DNA of 64,000 nucleotides from Plazaster borealis. Its lineage: Eukaryota; Echinodermata; Asteroidea; Forcipulatida; Labidiasteridae. Under the pieces are notes generated by a model that was not told the origin of the DNA, did not search any database, and saw only the letters and a program-made list of their open reading frames with translations. The stretch lies in contig CM037472.1 of assembly GCA_021014325.1 (NCBI GenBank), forward strand, positions 8,370,001-8,434,000, given 5' to 3'. The translations under genes were made by a program, and so were the position numbers. Below are positions 23,774 to 36,128 of the stretch, in pieces (the first letter of the stretch is position 1; each line of letters opens with the position of its first letter).

Positions 23774-26700
23774 ATGGCTTCGTCATCAGATTCGGAAAAT
23801 CAGAATGCAGATTGTTCGCTCCCATCTCCTTCTGAACCCAAACCATCTACTTCTGAATCCCAACAGGTAAATGTAAATCATTTAAATTGTGGACCCTACT
23901 GGTACTGGTAGTAATGAGTACAACTCTTTTCACAGCAACACTAATTAACAAGATTGAAGTTTACCCGACCATTTTGATGATTCCTAAACGCAGTTTTCTC
24001 AGATTGTTACCTTTTACTGGTATCTACCTCTGTGGGCGTCGGTGACGAAATGTTATCACTGGCGGAAGTTGTTTGGTTTATTTGATTATAAATGCAATTA
24101 TTTATTTCATTTTTATGTTATTTTATTATTTTGAATGGAGTCCTAAAACTCAATTTATTCAGTCTTCAAAACATCTAACTTTAGGTCTATAAATAGGCTA
24201 CACAGATTGAAGAGCCGTACATCACAAAATTCAGATATAAAGTATAGTTAACTAAAATAAGACACATCAATTTAAAACTTATTTTTATTTATTTTTATAT
24301 ATATATATTTTTTTAATATGAATTTAATTTGAATTTTGAATTTTATTATAATTGACAAACTTCGTGACCCGAAGGTCAAACTACAGTGTCATTACTATAG
24401 TTAGATATAGATAAGACATATACAAAAATTAAAAAGTACACCTTAATAGCAAAAATAAATGTATATGTATTACTAACTTTGATTGGCTATAATGTTCCGT
24501 TTTTTCTAGATACCTTCTCTTAATCCTTTGCTCCTCTTTTGTTTGCTATAAATGGATATGTTTGCGTTTGTGTTTGTTATTGCTTCTGACGAAGGTCCGG
24601 ATTGGAACGAAAGCTAAGGCCATCTACCCTACTAATTTTATATATACATATTATAGTATTTTATTATAGTCTATACATTTTTCTTATAGTTCATTGGTTT
24701 TCACATTAATTGATGTTATTGTTGTTGTACTTATCTTAATCATGCCACCATTGAAGCTTGGATTAGAGAGGCTTTGACCCACATATTTTAGGTAGACTAG
24801 TGTTTTCTATTCTGCTGGTTAATTGGCTTGAATCTGTGATACTTTATTTTTGTGCCATCGTTTGCTCATGCATTCCCCTTTCCCGTCCCACCCTATCACT
24901 AGTATCAGTATCAGTTCCGGCTTCATTTTGACTTATATTATGGGTTCATTTTGTCACTAGTGTACTTAAACTTGTATTGTTAATTGTTTACATGTATTGT
25001 TTGTATTGTTTTGTGGGCCAAATAAACAGCAATTGTACTTGTATATATGCCCCTACCTTGTTTTTATGATTACAACTTTTCTAATAACTACTAAGACTCG
25101 CTAACTATATCTAATACCTCAGTGTAGTCCAAGATTCGTTTTATGAAAATGATCGATTATTTTCTAAACAATTACAATCATTACAACAGTCGTTTTCCTC
25201 GTTCCTGCTTAAAATTTCACACACCACCACTCATTATGTTAAAGGGAAAGTATACCTTAGGTTTTTGGAACCGTTCGAATATATAGGCCTATACAATAAA
25301 ACTAACCTGTGAAAATTCCATTTCAAAAGGTGGTCGCGTTTTTGATATACCGCCAAAATCCGGAGCGAATAATATGTCCATCGCATGCAGGAAAAATAAT
25401 CCGCCATTGGAATACACAATATGAGAAACGTATTTGCAGATACGTTTCTCATATCCAAATTTGTGGGGATAACAACTGATATTCCATAACTATACGTTAT
25501 TTCGAAGTGAAATGTTTCTCAAAATGCTTTATAATATCGAAAGCTGCTAGAGACCTACATCTAAGTTTATGTTTGCATTAATTTTAAGAATGATTACCAA
25601 ACGTGTACCTTCCTTTAAGGTTCTGATCTGGAGCATCTCGACTGCAACTTGAAAACAGCACTCGCCAAACCGATGAGGAGAGAAAATTCAGTTTTATTTA
25701 GAGAGCACATCATGGCTCCCTGCCCTGACATTCCTTTAAGAAAAATCATTTAAATACACACTGTTTATAGCTAAACAAGTAAACGACATTCATTTAGATT
25801 GCAAATAACTATAGGCTACTTTATGTAATGTTGATGGCGGTTTTAAGTATTCAACTAGTACGATTGCTCGGTAAATATTTAATTTTGTTCTTATGTTTGG
25901 AATTTGTTTTGTTTAGCCATGGAGGTAGGATGTTTACAGTAAACAGTCTTTATTTTATTGCTCACAAATAAACCCCCAACGAACTGTATATCATTTGAAA
26001 GAGTAAACAAATTATCTTTATTGTGCTATATATTTTCCCTGTTCCCCAAATCAGAAAGACACCAAACTTATTGTTTACCATACAGAGTCGTTAACTACGT
26101 TGAGTGATGTACAGAAATGTAAATGTATATTCTAGTATTACCAATTCATAATGGGGTAAACCTTTTCTTTATATATGAATGTCTTAAATTTCCCCAGTTA
26201 CCATGTTAACCATATGTCACGGTGATGTTTACAATGGAGCCACAGAGCCTGGACCAAGTTACTGCAGACATGGTTATAGAGCAGTTGCTCTATGGTTATA
26301 CACAACTCAATGGAAGAAAACACTAAATCTTATATTTGTGGAGATTTCAATGTCTGATTTTATAAACTGTTGATATGAAGGATAAGGGGCACATCTCATG
26401 TGTGGAAATTGTGGCACAAGATGGACCCATGGCCAGTGTTGTACTCGCCTGCCAATAAATTACATAGAATGTACAAGGTAATAAGATTGGATGTTTTTAT
26501 TTGTATTCACAGATAACTCAAAGAAATCTCCAGTACAATAGGCGAAAATGGAGGAAACTTGCTGATACGGTAAGAATTGTAATTTATTTTACAGCTAGTT
26601 GGAACATCATGCTTTGAAAGTAAATGCATCTGAGTATGTTCGTGGTGAACAACTTTTAGATTTGTTTTAAATCACCCAGCATTATGAGCAGACCTGACAA

Positions 26701-29700
26701 ACTGGTGTGGGTCTCATGGGTTTGGGAATGAACATCAGAAAGACGATCTTTCTTATCGGATAAAAAGTTAATGGTGCGTGACACTATAGAATTTTTTCCA
26801 GAAAAACGGTGCGACTTAAAGAAACCACACCCGCTCGCAATTATTTTCAATTTTCTTTTCAAACTTAACCAATTTAATACTAATTTATCTAGCATTGTAA
26901 CAATGAAGGGAGACTCTTATTGATCTGTTTTGCTTACGTGCCTCTGCAATCTCCTTTTCGTGAATCAAAGATAAAACAAGTTTTAACATCATCCTTTATG
27001 AAGCATTTTGGTTTGTTAAAAATGACTTTGTTTAGAGTGTAAGCTTATTAACCTTACAGACGAGCATGCGAGGAGTTTAATCGACCCTTAATCCAAAAGT
27101 GTTAAAATAACCCTCCGATTGAACGCAAAAATACAGTCCAATTTTACCCATGCACAGATAACCTAGTATTAGTGGATTAGAGGGAAATGCGTGAATTTGA
27201 ATGCGTGCTGATGAATTTGATAAATTGTCCTGAAATTGGGCTGGAAAAGCTATAATATACATTCATTTTGAGTTTTGCTTTTTATACCACAATAAAAACA
27301 AATATACATCAGAAACTTTAAATAGCAACAACAACAAAGCCGAGATAGCACATGGAATTTTGTGAATATGTGCTTTTTGGTGGAAAACAAACTATTAACA
27401 GAGTAATAATGTTGGAAAATAACGTGTCGGAACATAGGTGTGTCGAAATATAGGAGTGTCGAAATATAGGTTGAGCTGACAGAACAGGGGTGTCGGAATA
27501 TAGGGGTGTTGGAGCTCGGAATATAGATTGTGTTGTCAGAACATAGGGGTGTCGGAACATGGGGTGTCGGAACATAGTGGGTCATGGGAATTCGGTGAGT
27601 TTGGCTAATGGGAAATTCACGTAATGACCACACAGTACACTTTCTGTTGTAAGCTGAGATTATCACTTCATGGAGAATACGTGGGATTTCATATGCGATA
27701 ATCGCTCCTCCCGACGGTCGGGAGGATGGAGGGTTATCGCAACTAATAAGGATTTCACAGGTCGACACATCACAGATAAACAACAGTCACTCATCCCTGA
27801 TCAATCTCATTAACAACCCATTGCACAGTTCAAGGGTCAAGGTTCGTTTATTTTCCACAGTATCAAGAAGTACACAGACATTTATCACTCAGCAAGAGCG
27901 ATCAGTTTAAAGAATACAATTTAACAGTATATATCAAGAACAAGATTAAAATAAACATGACACTGCAGAGGGATACATTTTAGAAGCAGAGCTTGTAGGC
28001 AATGGTCCCTAAAAACATCGGTTGCATTGAGACAGAGAATAAGAATTAGGTGAACCAAAAGGAAGGTCCCGTGGTCGAGCCACAAGAAACAAAATATGCA
28101 CAAGCACGTAGGCCCCTACTCGAAAAATAAATTTAAGTAGTTAAGGAAAACAAGAAAGGCAGTGGAGTAAAACTAACACAACGGCCTTGAAGGTATGCCA
28201 GTAGAGTATACCAACCGAAACCATCTTCCTCCATGCCGAAACTGAGTGGTCACACCTAGGGGATCCCGCGGCGGGCGAGGATCTCAAGAAGAGACCACCC
28301 AGTCCCGGTCAGTACTGTATACCAGTTTAGATCATAAGTGACGAAATGGCACAACCGAAAAAGGTTTCTTTATTAAATCCCTCCGATGACCCGCCGGTTA
28401 CGTCTGCAACCTATCTACCGAAAATTATTTTTTCTTAAATACTCGTTCATTTTTGTTTAGTATTTTTTTTTAAAGCAAAAACAGGTGACACCCTTTAAAG
28501 GCACTGGACACGTTTGGTAATTACTCAAAATATATATTAGCATAACAACTTACTTGGTAACGAGCAACGGAGAGCTGTTGATAGTATAAAACATTTTGAG
28601 AAATGACTCCTCTGAAAAACGTAGTTTTTGAGGAAAAAGGTAATTTCGCACTAAAATGTTAAAAGACTTCAGGTCTGAAGCCTTTTAGGTATCTGAAAGC
28701 ACACAAATTTTTACAACAATGGTGTTTTTCTTTCATCATTTTCTTGCAACTTCGATGACCAATTGAGCCCAAATTTTCACAGGTTTGTTATTTTATGCAT
28801 TATGTTGGGATACACCAAGTGGGAATACTGGTCTTTGACAATTACCAAACGTGTTCAGTGCTTTTAAGTTCTACCTTCAGGCAGGCCCGATCGACATGGT
28901 CTATGGCCCGAAAACTTGGCGGTCTCGAAAACATATTAATAACAACAACAACAAATAATAATATTAATGTGTACATCCGGAGCGAATAATGTCCACACCG
29001 GAAAAATAATCCGTAATTGGAAAACACAATCTGAGAAACGTATCTGCGGATACGTTTTTCAGATTTAAATTCAATTGGGGGATAAAAACTGATATCTTTG
29101 TCCATAACTACATTACAAGTGAAATGTTTCTCAAAATGCTTTTACTATCGAAAGCTGCTGTACTTATTACCAAGTAAGTTTTTATTGCCATTAATTTTCA
29201 GATTGATTACCAAACGTATACCCATTCTTGTTTTATTCATTTTCAGGCCGAGAAGTGGATTGACGCGCAAGGACCTTAAGTGACTCCCTTTGTTATCATG
29301 CGCCTTAGCAAGGGAGTTCTGGAATGGGGTGGTAAGGGTTCTTTTCAAAGATCTCTATTTACACTTGTTATGTTATTTTTCCTTTTTCATTAAATGCAAG
29401 TATAAGGTGTAGTGATTTTTGACATTGTTTTTGTGTGTTTCAAATCAGGTCCTTCATTCATGCGTCCGTTCGCGGACAATATGGACGTGATGTCCAGATT
29501 TAAGGAAGCGGCTTTGACGAGGCCTGTATCGTTTGGCAACCGCAAAGGTGAGGCGTCTCATGTTTCATAATTTGTGTTGATGTAGCTTGATGTAGCTAAA
29601 ATGCTTGATACCCTACTTGTTCAATGAATAATAGGTAGGTTCATGTGTAATAAAGTAGCCTATGTACCTTTTTTCTTTATATTAGCTCTCTGATTCCCCT

Positions 29701-32375
29701 AGCTCGGTGGTTACACATGGTATTTGTATTTGTTATGAAATGCTTTATTAAATGGGCCCTTATGTCACCCCCCCCCAAGTGAACAATATTAGGCCTATGT
29801 GTACTTATAATGAAGAAATGTTTCTTTCTTTTTAGTACACGCTACCAGACCTATACATCGGAGTAGTGGACAGACTGGATCAGTTGACTTAACTAATGTG
29901 GACTGTAGAAGTCCGACAGTTGCATCCCTGAGACGGCTCATCACAGCTGTCTGCAATTCAAAAGGTATAAGAACTGCAACTATTAATTTACTTTTCTGTG
30001 CTACCTTGTGTATCGATACTGCACTGTCTTTTATAGACAATTTGTAAAATAGGTTTAAATTCACTAATTGATGCATACATTTAATTGTTTATTTCTATAT
30101 GAATTTTATGTAAACCTAGGTCTAAGTGCATTCTGGACGACAGCTGCCAACAGGCCTTCATGGTGGCCTATTGAAGTGCCGTTTCAGTCACCCAATTGTA
30201 AGAGTTGGTTTCATTGTCTGTGCACTGGAGTCTCTATGGGAGCAGCAAATACAATGAAATTTGTTTGTTGTTCTTTGAGCTCCTTGACCAGGTAAGATTT
30301 CTTTTGTTTCTTGGTCTGAGTGAGCAACAATCACAGCTTAACTTTCTTCATGGCTGTATATTAATGTATAGTAACACGCGAGGGTGTGCCTACGGGGTCG
30401 TCCTTGCTTGAGCGTGGACGGGGGAGTGGAGACGATCCCAATGATATAGTAATTATTGTCGGGATCCCGACATTATCTCATGTCTGTCAACCGTACAAAC
30501 AATTTTGCATGTAACAGGGCCTACATTTCGAAACGGCATCATCTTGCAACATTTTTTTGTGTGTGTACTATGTTGTTGAGTAGGCCCATATGTATAGGCT
30601 AATTATAATTAACTTATGTTATAAGTATTTGCTGTCCGAACATTTATAAGCTCAAACTCTTAAAAATTTGAACTTTTTGTAGACTGGCAAAAAGGCCATG
30701 AGTTATTATTGGTTTAAGACATTATGTGCTTCTGTTAAATAACGCGGGTCATTTGCAATCGGTTGTTCTATTAATATTACATGTATTCTGTAACTGATAC
30801 TGTTTGCATTGTTATTACAAATTACTTTATTTAGTGTTGCGAAGCTTGATGGCACTGAAGTGACTGTGGGAGACGTCAATCGTCTTCAGAGAGGAGAAGA
30901 CATTTCTGGGGATGCGATTGATTTCTGTATGAGGTATTATAACAATTAGGATTACACCATCAGGCCTTATTATTTGATTGTAGGATTATAAGTCATACCA
31001 TTATACACGGCCTAAACTACAAATCATGCATTTTGGTTGTATTCACCGTGCATTTTTGTCCCAATCTGGAATACAATCTTGAAGAGAGTTTATTATATTA
31101 CAGTTTTATCTTCAATTACATTTTGATGTGATGAAAAAGAGTGATGAATGCTTTGCATTCGTGCACTATAGAAAACAGTTCCATTTATTGAGAGATAGAC
31201 TACTCCATTTTGCCTCATCGGATATTTTCCTCAATTGGCTTCATGATAGAAGGATAAAGATTTCATGATAGAGTGCTATCTCAGTAAACACTGTGTTTGC
31301 TATCAGTCAGACAAAACCAAATCATGATCACAGACTTAGAACCAAGTCTACAGATTCACTGCTTTATATAAAAGTCTTTCTTATAACCAAAGCACAAGAT
31401 TTTGTAAACATCCAACTATTATTACAATAATGTGATATTGATACATAGGTACATCATCAACCATACAGCTGGACATCAAGGTGCATTTGTCTTTCCTTAT
31501 TTCGTTGGACAACTCCTGCAGCCAACCAGCTGGCTGCATACACTGCAGGGTGACCAAGCTGTCCAACGGATGAAGGAGCATCTAAAGGCACTCGGAAATT
31601 CCCTACATCTCCTTCGGACTGGGAACTTATTATTTCCAGTTTGTATACTGTAAGTGCCACATGTACCACAACCATCCTCTATACCATTTTGAATACTTAG
31701 GTATTACATGCTGTGATTCAAGTTTGCCTGTGTACAGATTTACATTGGCTTTTGCCACAAAACTTTCCTGCTTCATTTTTCCCCTAGCAATTTGTTAACA
31801 CCCTAGCTTGTACTTTGAAGCATGGCATTCAAGCTTCTTTTTTTGCTAGCCTGTCTGATAACCTTTTATTTTCTGTTCGTTAAATTTGTGCATCTTTAAT
31901 TTTATTTAGTCATTTCATTTCTTTGTGGCATTTTTTTCCTGTGTCATTCTGTCTACAGGAACACTTTGCTTTAAAGTTGTGCTAATGGCATTGTATTGTT
32001 TTTATTTTATTTTCAGGAATCACTGGGTTGGTATTGTGGTGCAAAGGGAAGCCAAAACGTGAGATTTTCTTTTGCTTTGTTTCTATTTTATGTGCTTTTC
32101 TTTTACAAGGTAGTGTCATAAATATAGCAATTATTTAATCACAATAAATCACTGATAAGATTTTACTCATTGCATTTAAAAATTCCACAAAATCTTTATA
32201 ACAATAAAAGTAAGCACAAGAAACAATTGCCCCCCCCCCCATTTTTTTTAATGTAATATATGATGATGATGATGATAAATGGTTTATTTATTATTTCACA
32301 ATAAAAAAGACATCACAATCAGAAGATTGAATTGGGTCTAAATTTACATTAATTCAATTAAAAATTCATTAGAAA

Positions 32376-32418
<43 letters not shown>

Positions 32419-34413
32419 AAAATTATATACTTTTCCTTATTTCCTTTGTAAAGGTTGCACATTCTAGACTCTCTACCTGGGTTTCTTGGAGTTGATGTTT
32501 ACCGCCGTCTGCACAACTTTGTCATCAGGTTTGGCATAATTACATTTACTTTATTACAATTCCGGTGTTCTTTGTGTACCAATCTCTGAACTTGGTTGTG
32601 TGGCTTCTGACTAGCACCCCTGAACAAAGATATTGACAAAATTATAGCTCAGTTGGTACAGTGCCGGCACGTTAATCCGGAGGTCATTGGTTCAAATCCC
32701 GCTCTAATCAATTTGTTTTTGTTTAACTCTAATTTTTCTCTGAACTTGTCTTGTGCAAACAAGTTTGTATACTATGTAAGCAGATATAACTTAATACTGA
32801 CAGCTTGCTCACAAGATTGACAAAAACTTACAATAATGACAATACACTTGTTTATGGCAGACACTCACTGACACAATAATATTAAATTAAAGTTAGTTTG
32901 TTTTTAATAACAATTGGATTGCCCAGTAGTCACTGTGATGGAATTATTGCAATCAGTGCTATTGGTTTTGAATCATGCTTTTTGTAAGGGTTTTGAATTT
33001 GTAAACAACCTTTTGAGTAATCAACTACCGTATACTGTCACATTCGCTATCTATAAAATTGCAGCAGAAATCTGGGGATGGGGGCCATAGAAAGGGTATT
33101 AAAGCCCAACAAGGCTGTTAAAGGAAATATTATTTTTCATTGATCTGAAGGTAAATTGTACCTTTTTATAAACAGATATCTTTATTTGGTTGATCAATGT
33201 GCTGCTGTTGATGGAACCCAAGTGGAAGAACAAGTACTGATCATGGATGTTCCTGAGGTATAGCAGTTTACACAGAAATTATATAGGTTTTATTTAAAAA
33301 CAAATACATACATTTTTGTTAAGGACTTGATGTTACATTCATTTGAATTTTCTGAACTATGGAATAACTGTCAGACTTAAGCCCGGTTCATACTTCTTGC
33401 GAATGCTTCGTGCGTAGCGAATTTCCTTGCGTCACAATTGGAAAACGAGCGCGTACCTATTATTGCGTAACGAAAATTCGCTTCGCATTCGCATTTGCAG
33501 GAAGTATGAACCGGGCTTTATGCTTGAAATTCATTTTTAGAAAATCACATCTATTCCACCTGTAAAGTTTTCAAATTCCCAAAATCTACTTTTATGAAAA
33601 ACACTCAAATTCGTTTTAAACGTTGATAAATGTATTTTCAAAGATTACAGCATTTCAAATGATAAAATATTTCTCAATACAGTATATGTCCTCATCAAAT
33701 GATAATTTTTCAAATGTAAATCTGCATAATAATTATCACCAAAGTTGTATTACACATTGAATGGAAAAATTTAAATTTTATAATTTATGACCGGATATGT
33801 TACACGTGTTATCAACACCTAACATTATTTTGTTCATCTACCAATTCTGCAGGTGAAACAGCAAGTCAACACACATGATTGTGGCATATTCCTTCTTGCA
33901 AATTTTGAGGCTTTTATGAATGTAAGCATTACCAGTTTTTCTTAAAGTTGTTCTGGTCTTAATCTGTTTTTCGTCAATTATAAGTTTAGCATCTGCCTTT
34001 TGTTAGTATTCACCACATACAGGTGGGAGGGGTTGAGTCAAAGAAGCAAGGAAGCAAATACCTTTTTAGAAAGGCCCTTATAAATAAAATAAATTTCAAA
34101 ACAAAATTCACATTGAGGGTGAAAATTAACAGGAAGCACTTTGAACACATTTGACAAGGCCACTCTAAACCAGCAAACAAGGAGCCTCCGGTCTGCAGTA
34201 CAACAATTTTTATTTTGTATTTCTAGACCAACATGAATCATAACCATACAGTTAACATTTCTTTGCGTCTACATCATAATAACCTAACTTTTGACCTACA
34301 CTTTACCTAAATTTTCTCAGGGAGTTGAGTTCGGCAACATCTCTACAAATGGAGTAACCATGAGACGAATGGTCCTGGCTGTGGTGCACAGATGCAGCAT
34401 GCTGTCATCATAG
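23774..34413 (+). CDS. Ulp1/SENP-type (C48) cysteine protease
   Basis: Ten coding exons join in phase: 29449-29547, 29836-29964, 30120-30291, 30835-30933, 31449-31649, 32017-32058, 32454-32528, 33176-33257, 33853-33921 and 34321-34413 (TAG). Counting from the ATG at 29460 gives 349 residues. The C-terminal half is a C48 protease: LQRGEDISGDAIDFCM matches the Ulp1 entry helix, followed by the catalytic His in NHW (232), Asp in LDSL (249), Gln (300) and Cys in HDCG (306). The 17- and 6-residue spacings equal those of yeast Ulp1. Such enzymes cleave ubiquitin-like modifiers. Two upstream exons (23774-23866, a Ser/acid-rich start, and 26513-26569, basic) are in phase with each other, but joining them to 29449 needs a phase-0-to-1 exon I did not find. 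A candidate at 29247 reaches TAA after ten codons. The middle region (PSWWPIEVPFQSPN) is unfamiliar. Poly(A) signal at 34655-34660. It could be a host SENP relative or a transposon-derived protease. Confidence 0.75.
24584..24636 (+). repeat. Conserved 52-bp segment with hammerhead-like core
   Basis: TTCTGACGAAGGTCCGGATT followed by GGAACGAAAGCTAAGGCC recurs, inverted, at 52301-52352, with TA-rich sequence beside both copies. The CTGANGA and GAAA boxes around a GGTCC hairpin resemble the hammerhead core found in Penelope-like retroelements. The base that should follow the third stem is C, not U, so I do not predict self-cleavage. It is probably the end of a degraded retroelement. Confidence 0.45.
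25243..25614 (+). repeat. TTAA-flanked MITE, family B
   Basis: Flanked by TTAA at 25239-25242 and 25615-25618. The left end is GGGAAAGTATACCTTAGG and the right end GTACCTTCCT with ATTACCAAACG. It shares the body with 12363-12751 (reversed) and 39869-40228. Non-coding, in an intron of the Ulp1-like gene. Confidence 0.8.
27424..27595. repeat. Short degenerate repeat, GTGTCGGAATATAGG type
   Basis: Irregular head-to-tail copies of GGGGTGTCGGAACATAG lie here. The same unit in both orientations appears at 37475-37635. The minus-strand frame with repeating PTPLYSDTPV is produced by the repeat. Confidence 0.7.
27830..28325 (-). repeat. Unassigned retroelement-like or transcript-like unit
   Basis: Read on the minus strand, this starts in a GC-rich head (GGACTGGGTGGTCTCTTC, then the hairpin-forming GATCCTCGCCCGCCGCGGG), runs through AT-rich sequence and ends with AATAAACGAACCTTGACCC, a poly(A)-signal-like end. 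The GC contrast with the surroundings suggests an inserted unit. I could not assign it to a family, and it is not 5S rRNA, U1 or a tRNA. Confidence 0.35.
28499..28863 (+). repeat. TTAA-flanked MITE, family A
   Basis: TTAA at 28495-28498 and 28864-28867. The ends are AGGCACTGGACACGTTTGGT and the inverse ACCAAACGTGTTCAGTGCT. It shares the internal block ACTTGGTAACGAGCAACGGAG and the tail ACACCAAGTGGGAATACTGG with 35757-36128 and the truncated copy at 43863-44165. Non-coding, in an intron. Confidence 0.85.
28970..29226 (+). repeat. Truncated MITE family B copy
   Basis: Begins inside the family (ATCCGGAGCGAATAATGTCC) and runs through GAGAAACGTATCTGCGGATAC to the right end GATTACCAAACGTATACC. The left third is missing. 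It lies 20 bp before the questionable exon at 29247 of the Ulp1-like gene. Confidence 0.7.
32264..32280. repeat. Short (GAT)n microsatellite
   Basis: About five consecutive ATG/GAT units, followed at 32382-32417 by a longer (TAA)n tract of about twelve units. Both lie in the intron between the His- and Asp-bearing exons of the Ulp1-like gene. Confidence 0.75.
32382..32417. repeat. (TAA)n microsatellite
   Basis: About twelve TAA units in an intron of the Ulp1-like gene, 37 bp upstream of the exon at 32454. Confidence 0.85.
32587..32735 (+). repeat. tRNA-derived SINE, second family
   Basis: The tRNA-like part carries an A box (TAGCTCAGTTGG, 32645-32656) and a B box (GGTTCAAATCC, 32689-32699). 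The preceding GGCTTCTGACTAGCACCCCT and ACAAAGATATTGACAAAAT appear, inverted, in two GANAB-intron copies at 54765-54955 and 57650-57840. The order non-tRNA then tRNA is the same in all three, so this is one element rather than a lone tRNA gene. Confidence 0.75.
33379..33519. repeat. Small MITE with AAGCCCGGTTCATACTTC ends
   Basis: AAGCCCGGTTCATACTTCTT is matched by the inverse AAGTATGAACCGGGCTT at the right end, with further inversion of GCGAATGC / GCATTCGC inside. About 140 bp, AT/CG mixed, non-coding. The ends are shared with 1780-2234. Confidence 0.8.
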
Positions 34414-34431
34414 TCCTGATAAAAGTCATAA

Positions 34432-34455
34432 CTGACTGACTGACTGACTGACTGA
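34432..34455. repeat. (TGAC)n microsatellite
   Basis: Six TGAC units just 3' of the Ulp1-like stop codon, within the probable 3' UTR. Confidence 0.8.
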
Positions 34456-34654
34456 CTTTCTCTATGAAATTCTCAGCATTCTTCACCAGAAATCATCTCG
34501 AAAAATGGCGAGATGTCTTTTGGTTATAACAACATGTAGGCATATTTCATGTTGATTTTTTCATGAGAATTTGTTTATTTCCCAAAATGTTAGTAATTGG
34601 TTGGGGTGGTGGGGTTGACATTTTCAAATTCATTCACAAGACCAGCAAGTTTAA

Positions 34655-34660
34655 AATAAA
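34655..34660 (+). promoter_or_regulatory. Candidate poly(A) signal of the Ulp1-like gene
   Basis: AATAAA 242 bp after the stop at 34411-34413, the first canonical hexamer in the 3' flank. Confidence 0.45.
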
Positions 34661-35756
34661 TACCAGATGCATTGGGTCAAACTGTATCAATAACTTTTAT
34701 TTCAAACATGTTTGGTAGTTTCAGTACTCATTCTTTATATAATGGTCATTTTTTCAGCAGAAAAATTCAAAATATGCACTAAGAAAGTGGAAAAGAGGTT
34801 TATACCAAAACAAATCTGCTATCACTGTAGGTTGTGTACTTTAGAACTGAGCCTGTGAGTAACCATGATGACCAAACAATTATGAGTAATGTTTGAGAAG
34901 ACAGGTGAATTCCAAAAGGACACCAATTTGGGACACAAGTGTACACAGCTGTATTTCCAATATACATGTAGTCGCAATAATCTTCTTAAAAATGAAGGTG
35001 ATCAGACCTCGTAGTGCTGTTACTCAGTCTTGAGCTATACACTCATCTAATTGGATCAGTTTGATAATTGGCTTCACTGCACTACTGTATGCCAAAATTG
35101 CTGCTTCCAACAAGTCTGCTGCTCCACTTGAATATATGTGGCATTCTTAATTATCTTGCTAACTTATTATTTTGTATATTAATCACTATTGAACAATAAT
35201 ACAAATTTATGGTATATTCTTTTTCATTGGAATTATTTAATTTCATTCCCTGATTCCAAATACATTTTGAATAAAAACGTTCAAAAATTACTGCGGTGCA
35301 GAGTTTCTCTTAAAACAATCAACTAGACAAAAATATAATCGTTGACCCCTGTCATAGTCTGCTTATCAAACCAACAACTTATTTTGAAATGAAAATTAAA
35401 TCACAATTCTGTCAAATTTCATCACATTGCTTGTTGAACATTTTTAGGAAACAGCAAAGTACTTTTTATGTTTCAAAAGTGTCTCTCTTTTCACAATCCT
35501 ATTGTACAAGTGTGATAAAATAAAGCTGCACCACAAAGATTTCCTCAAAGTATGACATGTGTCATTAGTATGATTTGTTCTGTGTATCAGCCTACAGCAA
35601 GCTCTTTTTAAGGGTATGAACTCAAAAGTTTTTAATAAAAGAATCATTTTGATAATTGTTAAATTTGATGTTGGGAATGATAGCATTCCGGTGTGTTTTA
35701 ATTTGTCTGTACATGTACTCTGTGTAGGCCCACAACATTATTTTGAGCAAGTTTAA

Positions 35757-36128
35757 AGGCACTGTAGACGTTTGGTAATGACTCAAAACAAATAATTATT
35801 AGCATAACAACTTACTTGGTAACGAGCAACGGAGAGCTGCAGATAGTATAAAACATCGTAGGAAACGAATCCCTCTGATGTAACGTAGTTTTGATAAAAT
35901 AGGTCATTTCTCACTAAATTAATAACAACTTCTGGCAAGAGGTTTTTATTCCTATATGAAAGCACACAAATTTGTACAACAAGGGTGTTTTTCTTTCATC
36001 ATTTTCTTGCAACTTCGATGACCAATCGAGCCCAAATTTTCACAGGCTTGTTATTTTATGCATAATTATGTTGGGACACACCAAGTGAGAACACTGGTCT
36101 TTGACAATTACCAAACGTGTTCAGTGCC
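35757..36128 (+). repeat. TTAA-flanked MITE, family A
   Basis: The best-preserved copy: TTAA at 35753-35756 and 36129-36132, left end AGGCACTGTAGACGTTTGGT, right end ACCAAACGTGTTCAGTGCCT. It is 372 bp long and non-coding. Confidence 0.88.

Noticed and set aside
28200..28330. Possible 5S rRNA or snRNA gene because of GC-rich structure
   Set aside because: The internal control and Sm-site features of 5S, U1 or U2 are not present.
32641..32712. Possible tRNA gene with A and B boxes
   Set aside because: It lacks a paired acceptor stem and has two relatives with the same flanking body, so it is a SINE part.
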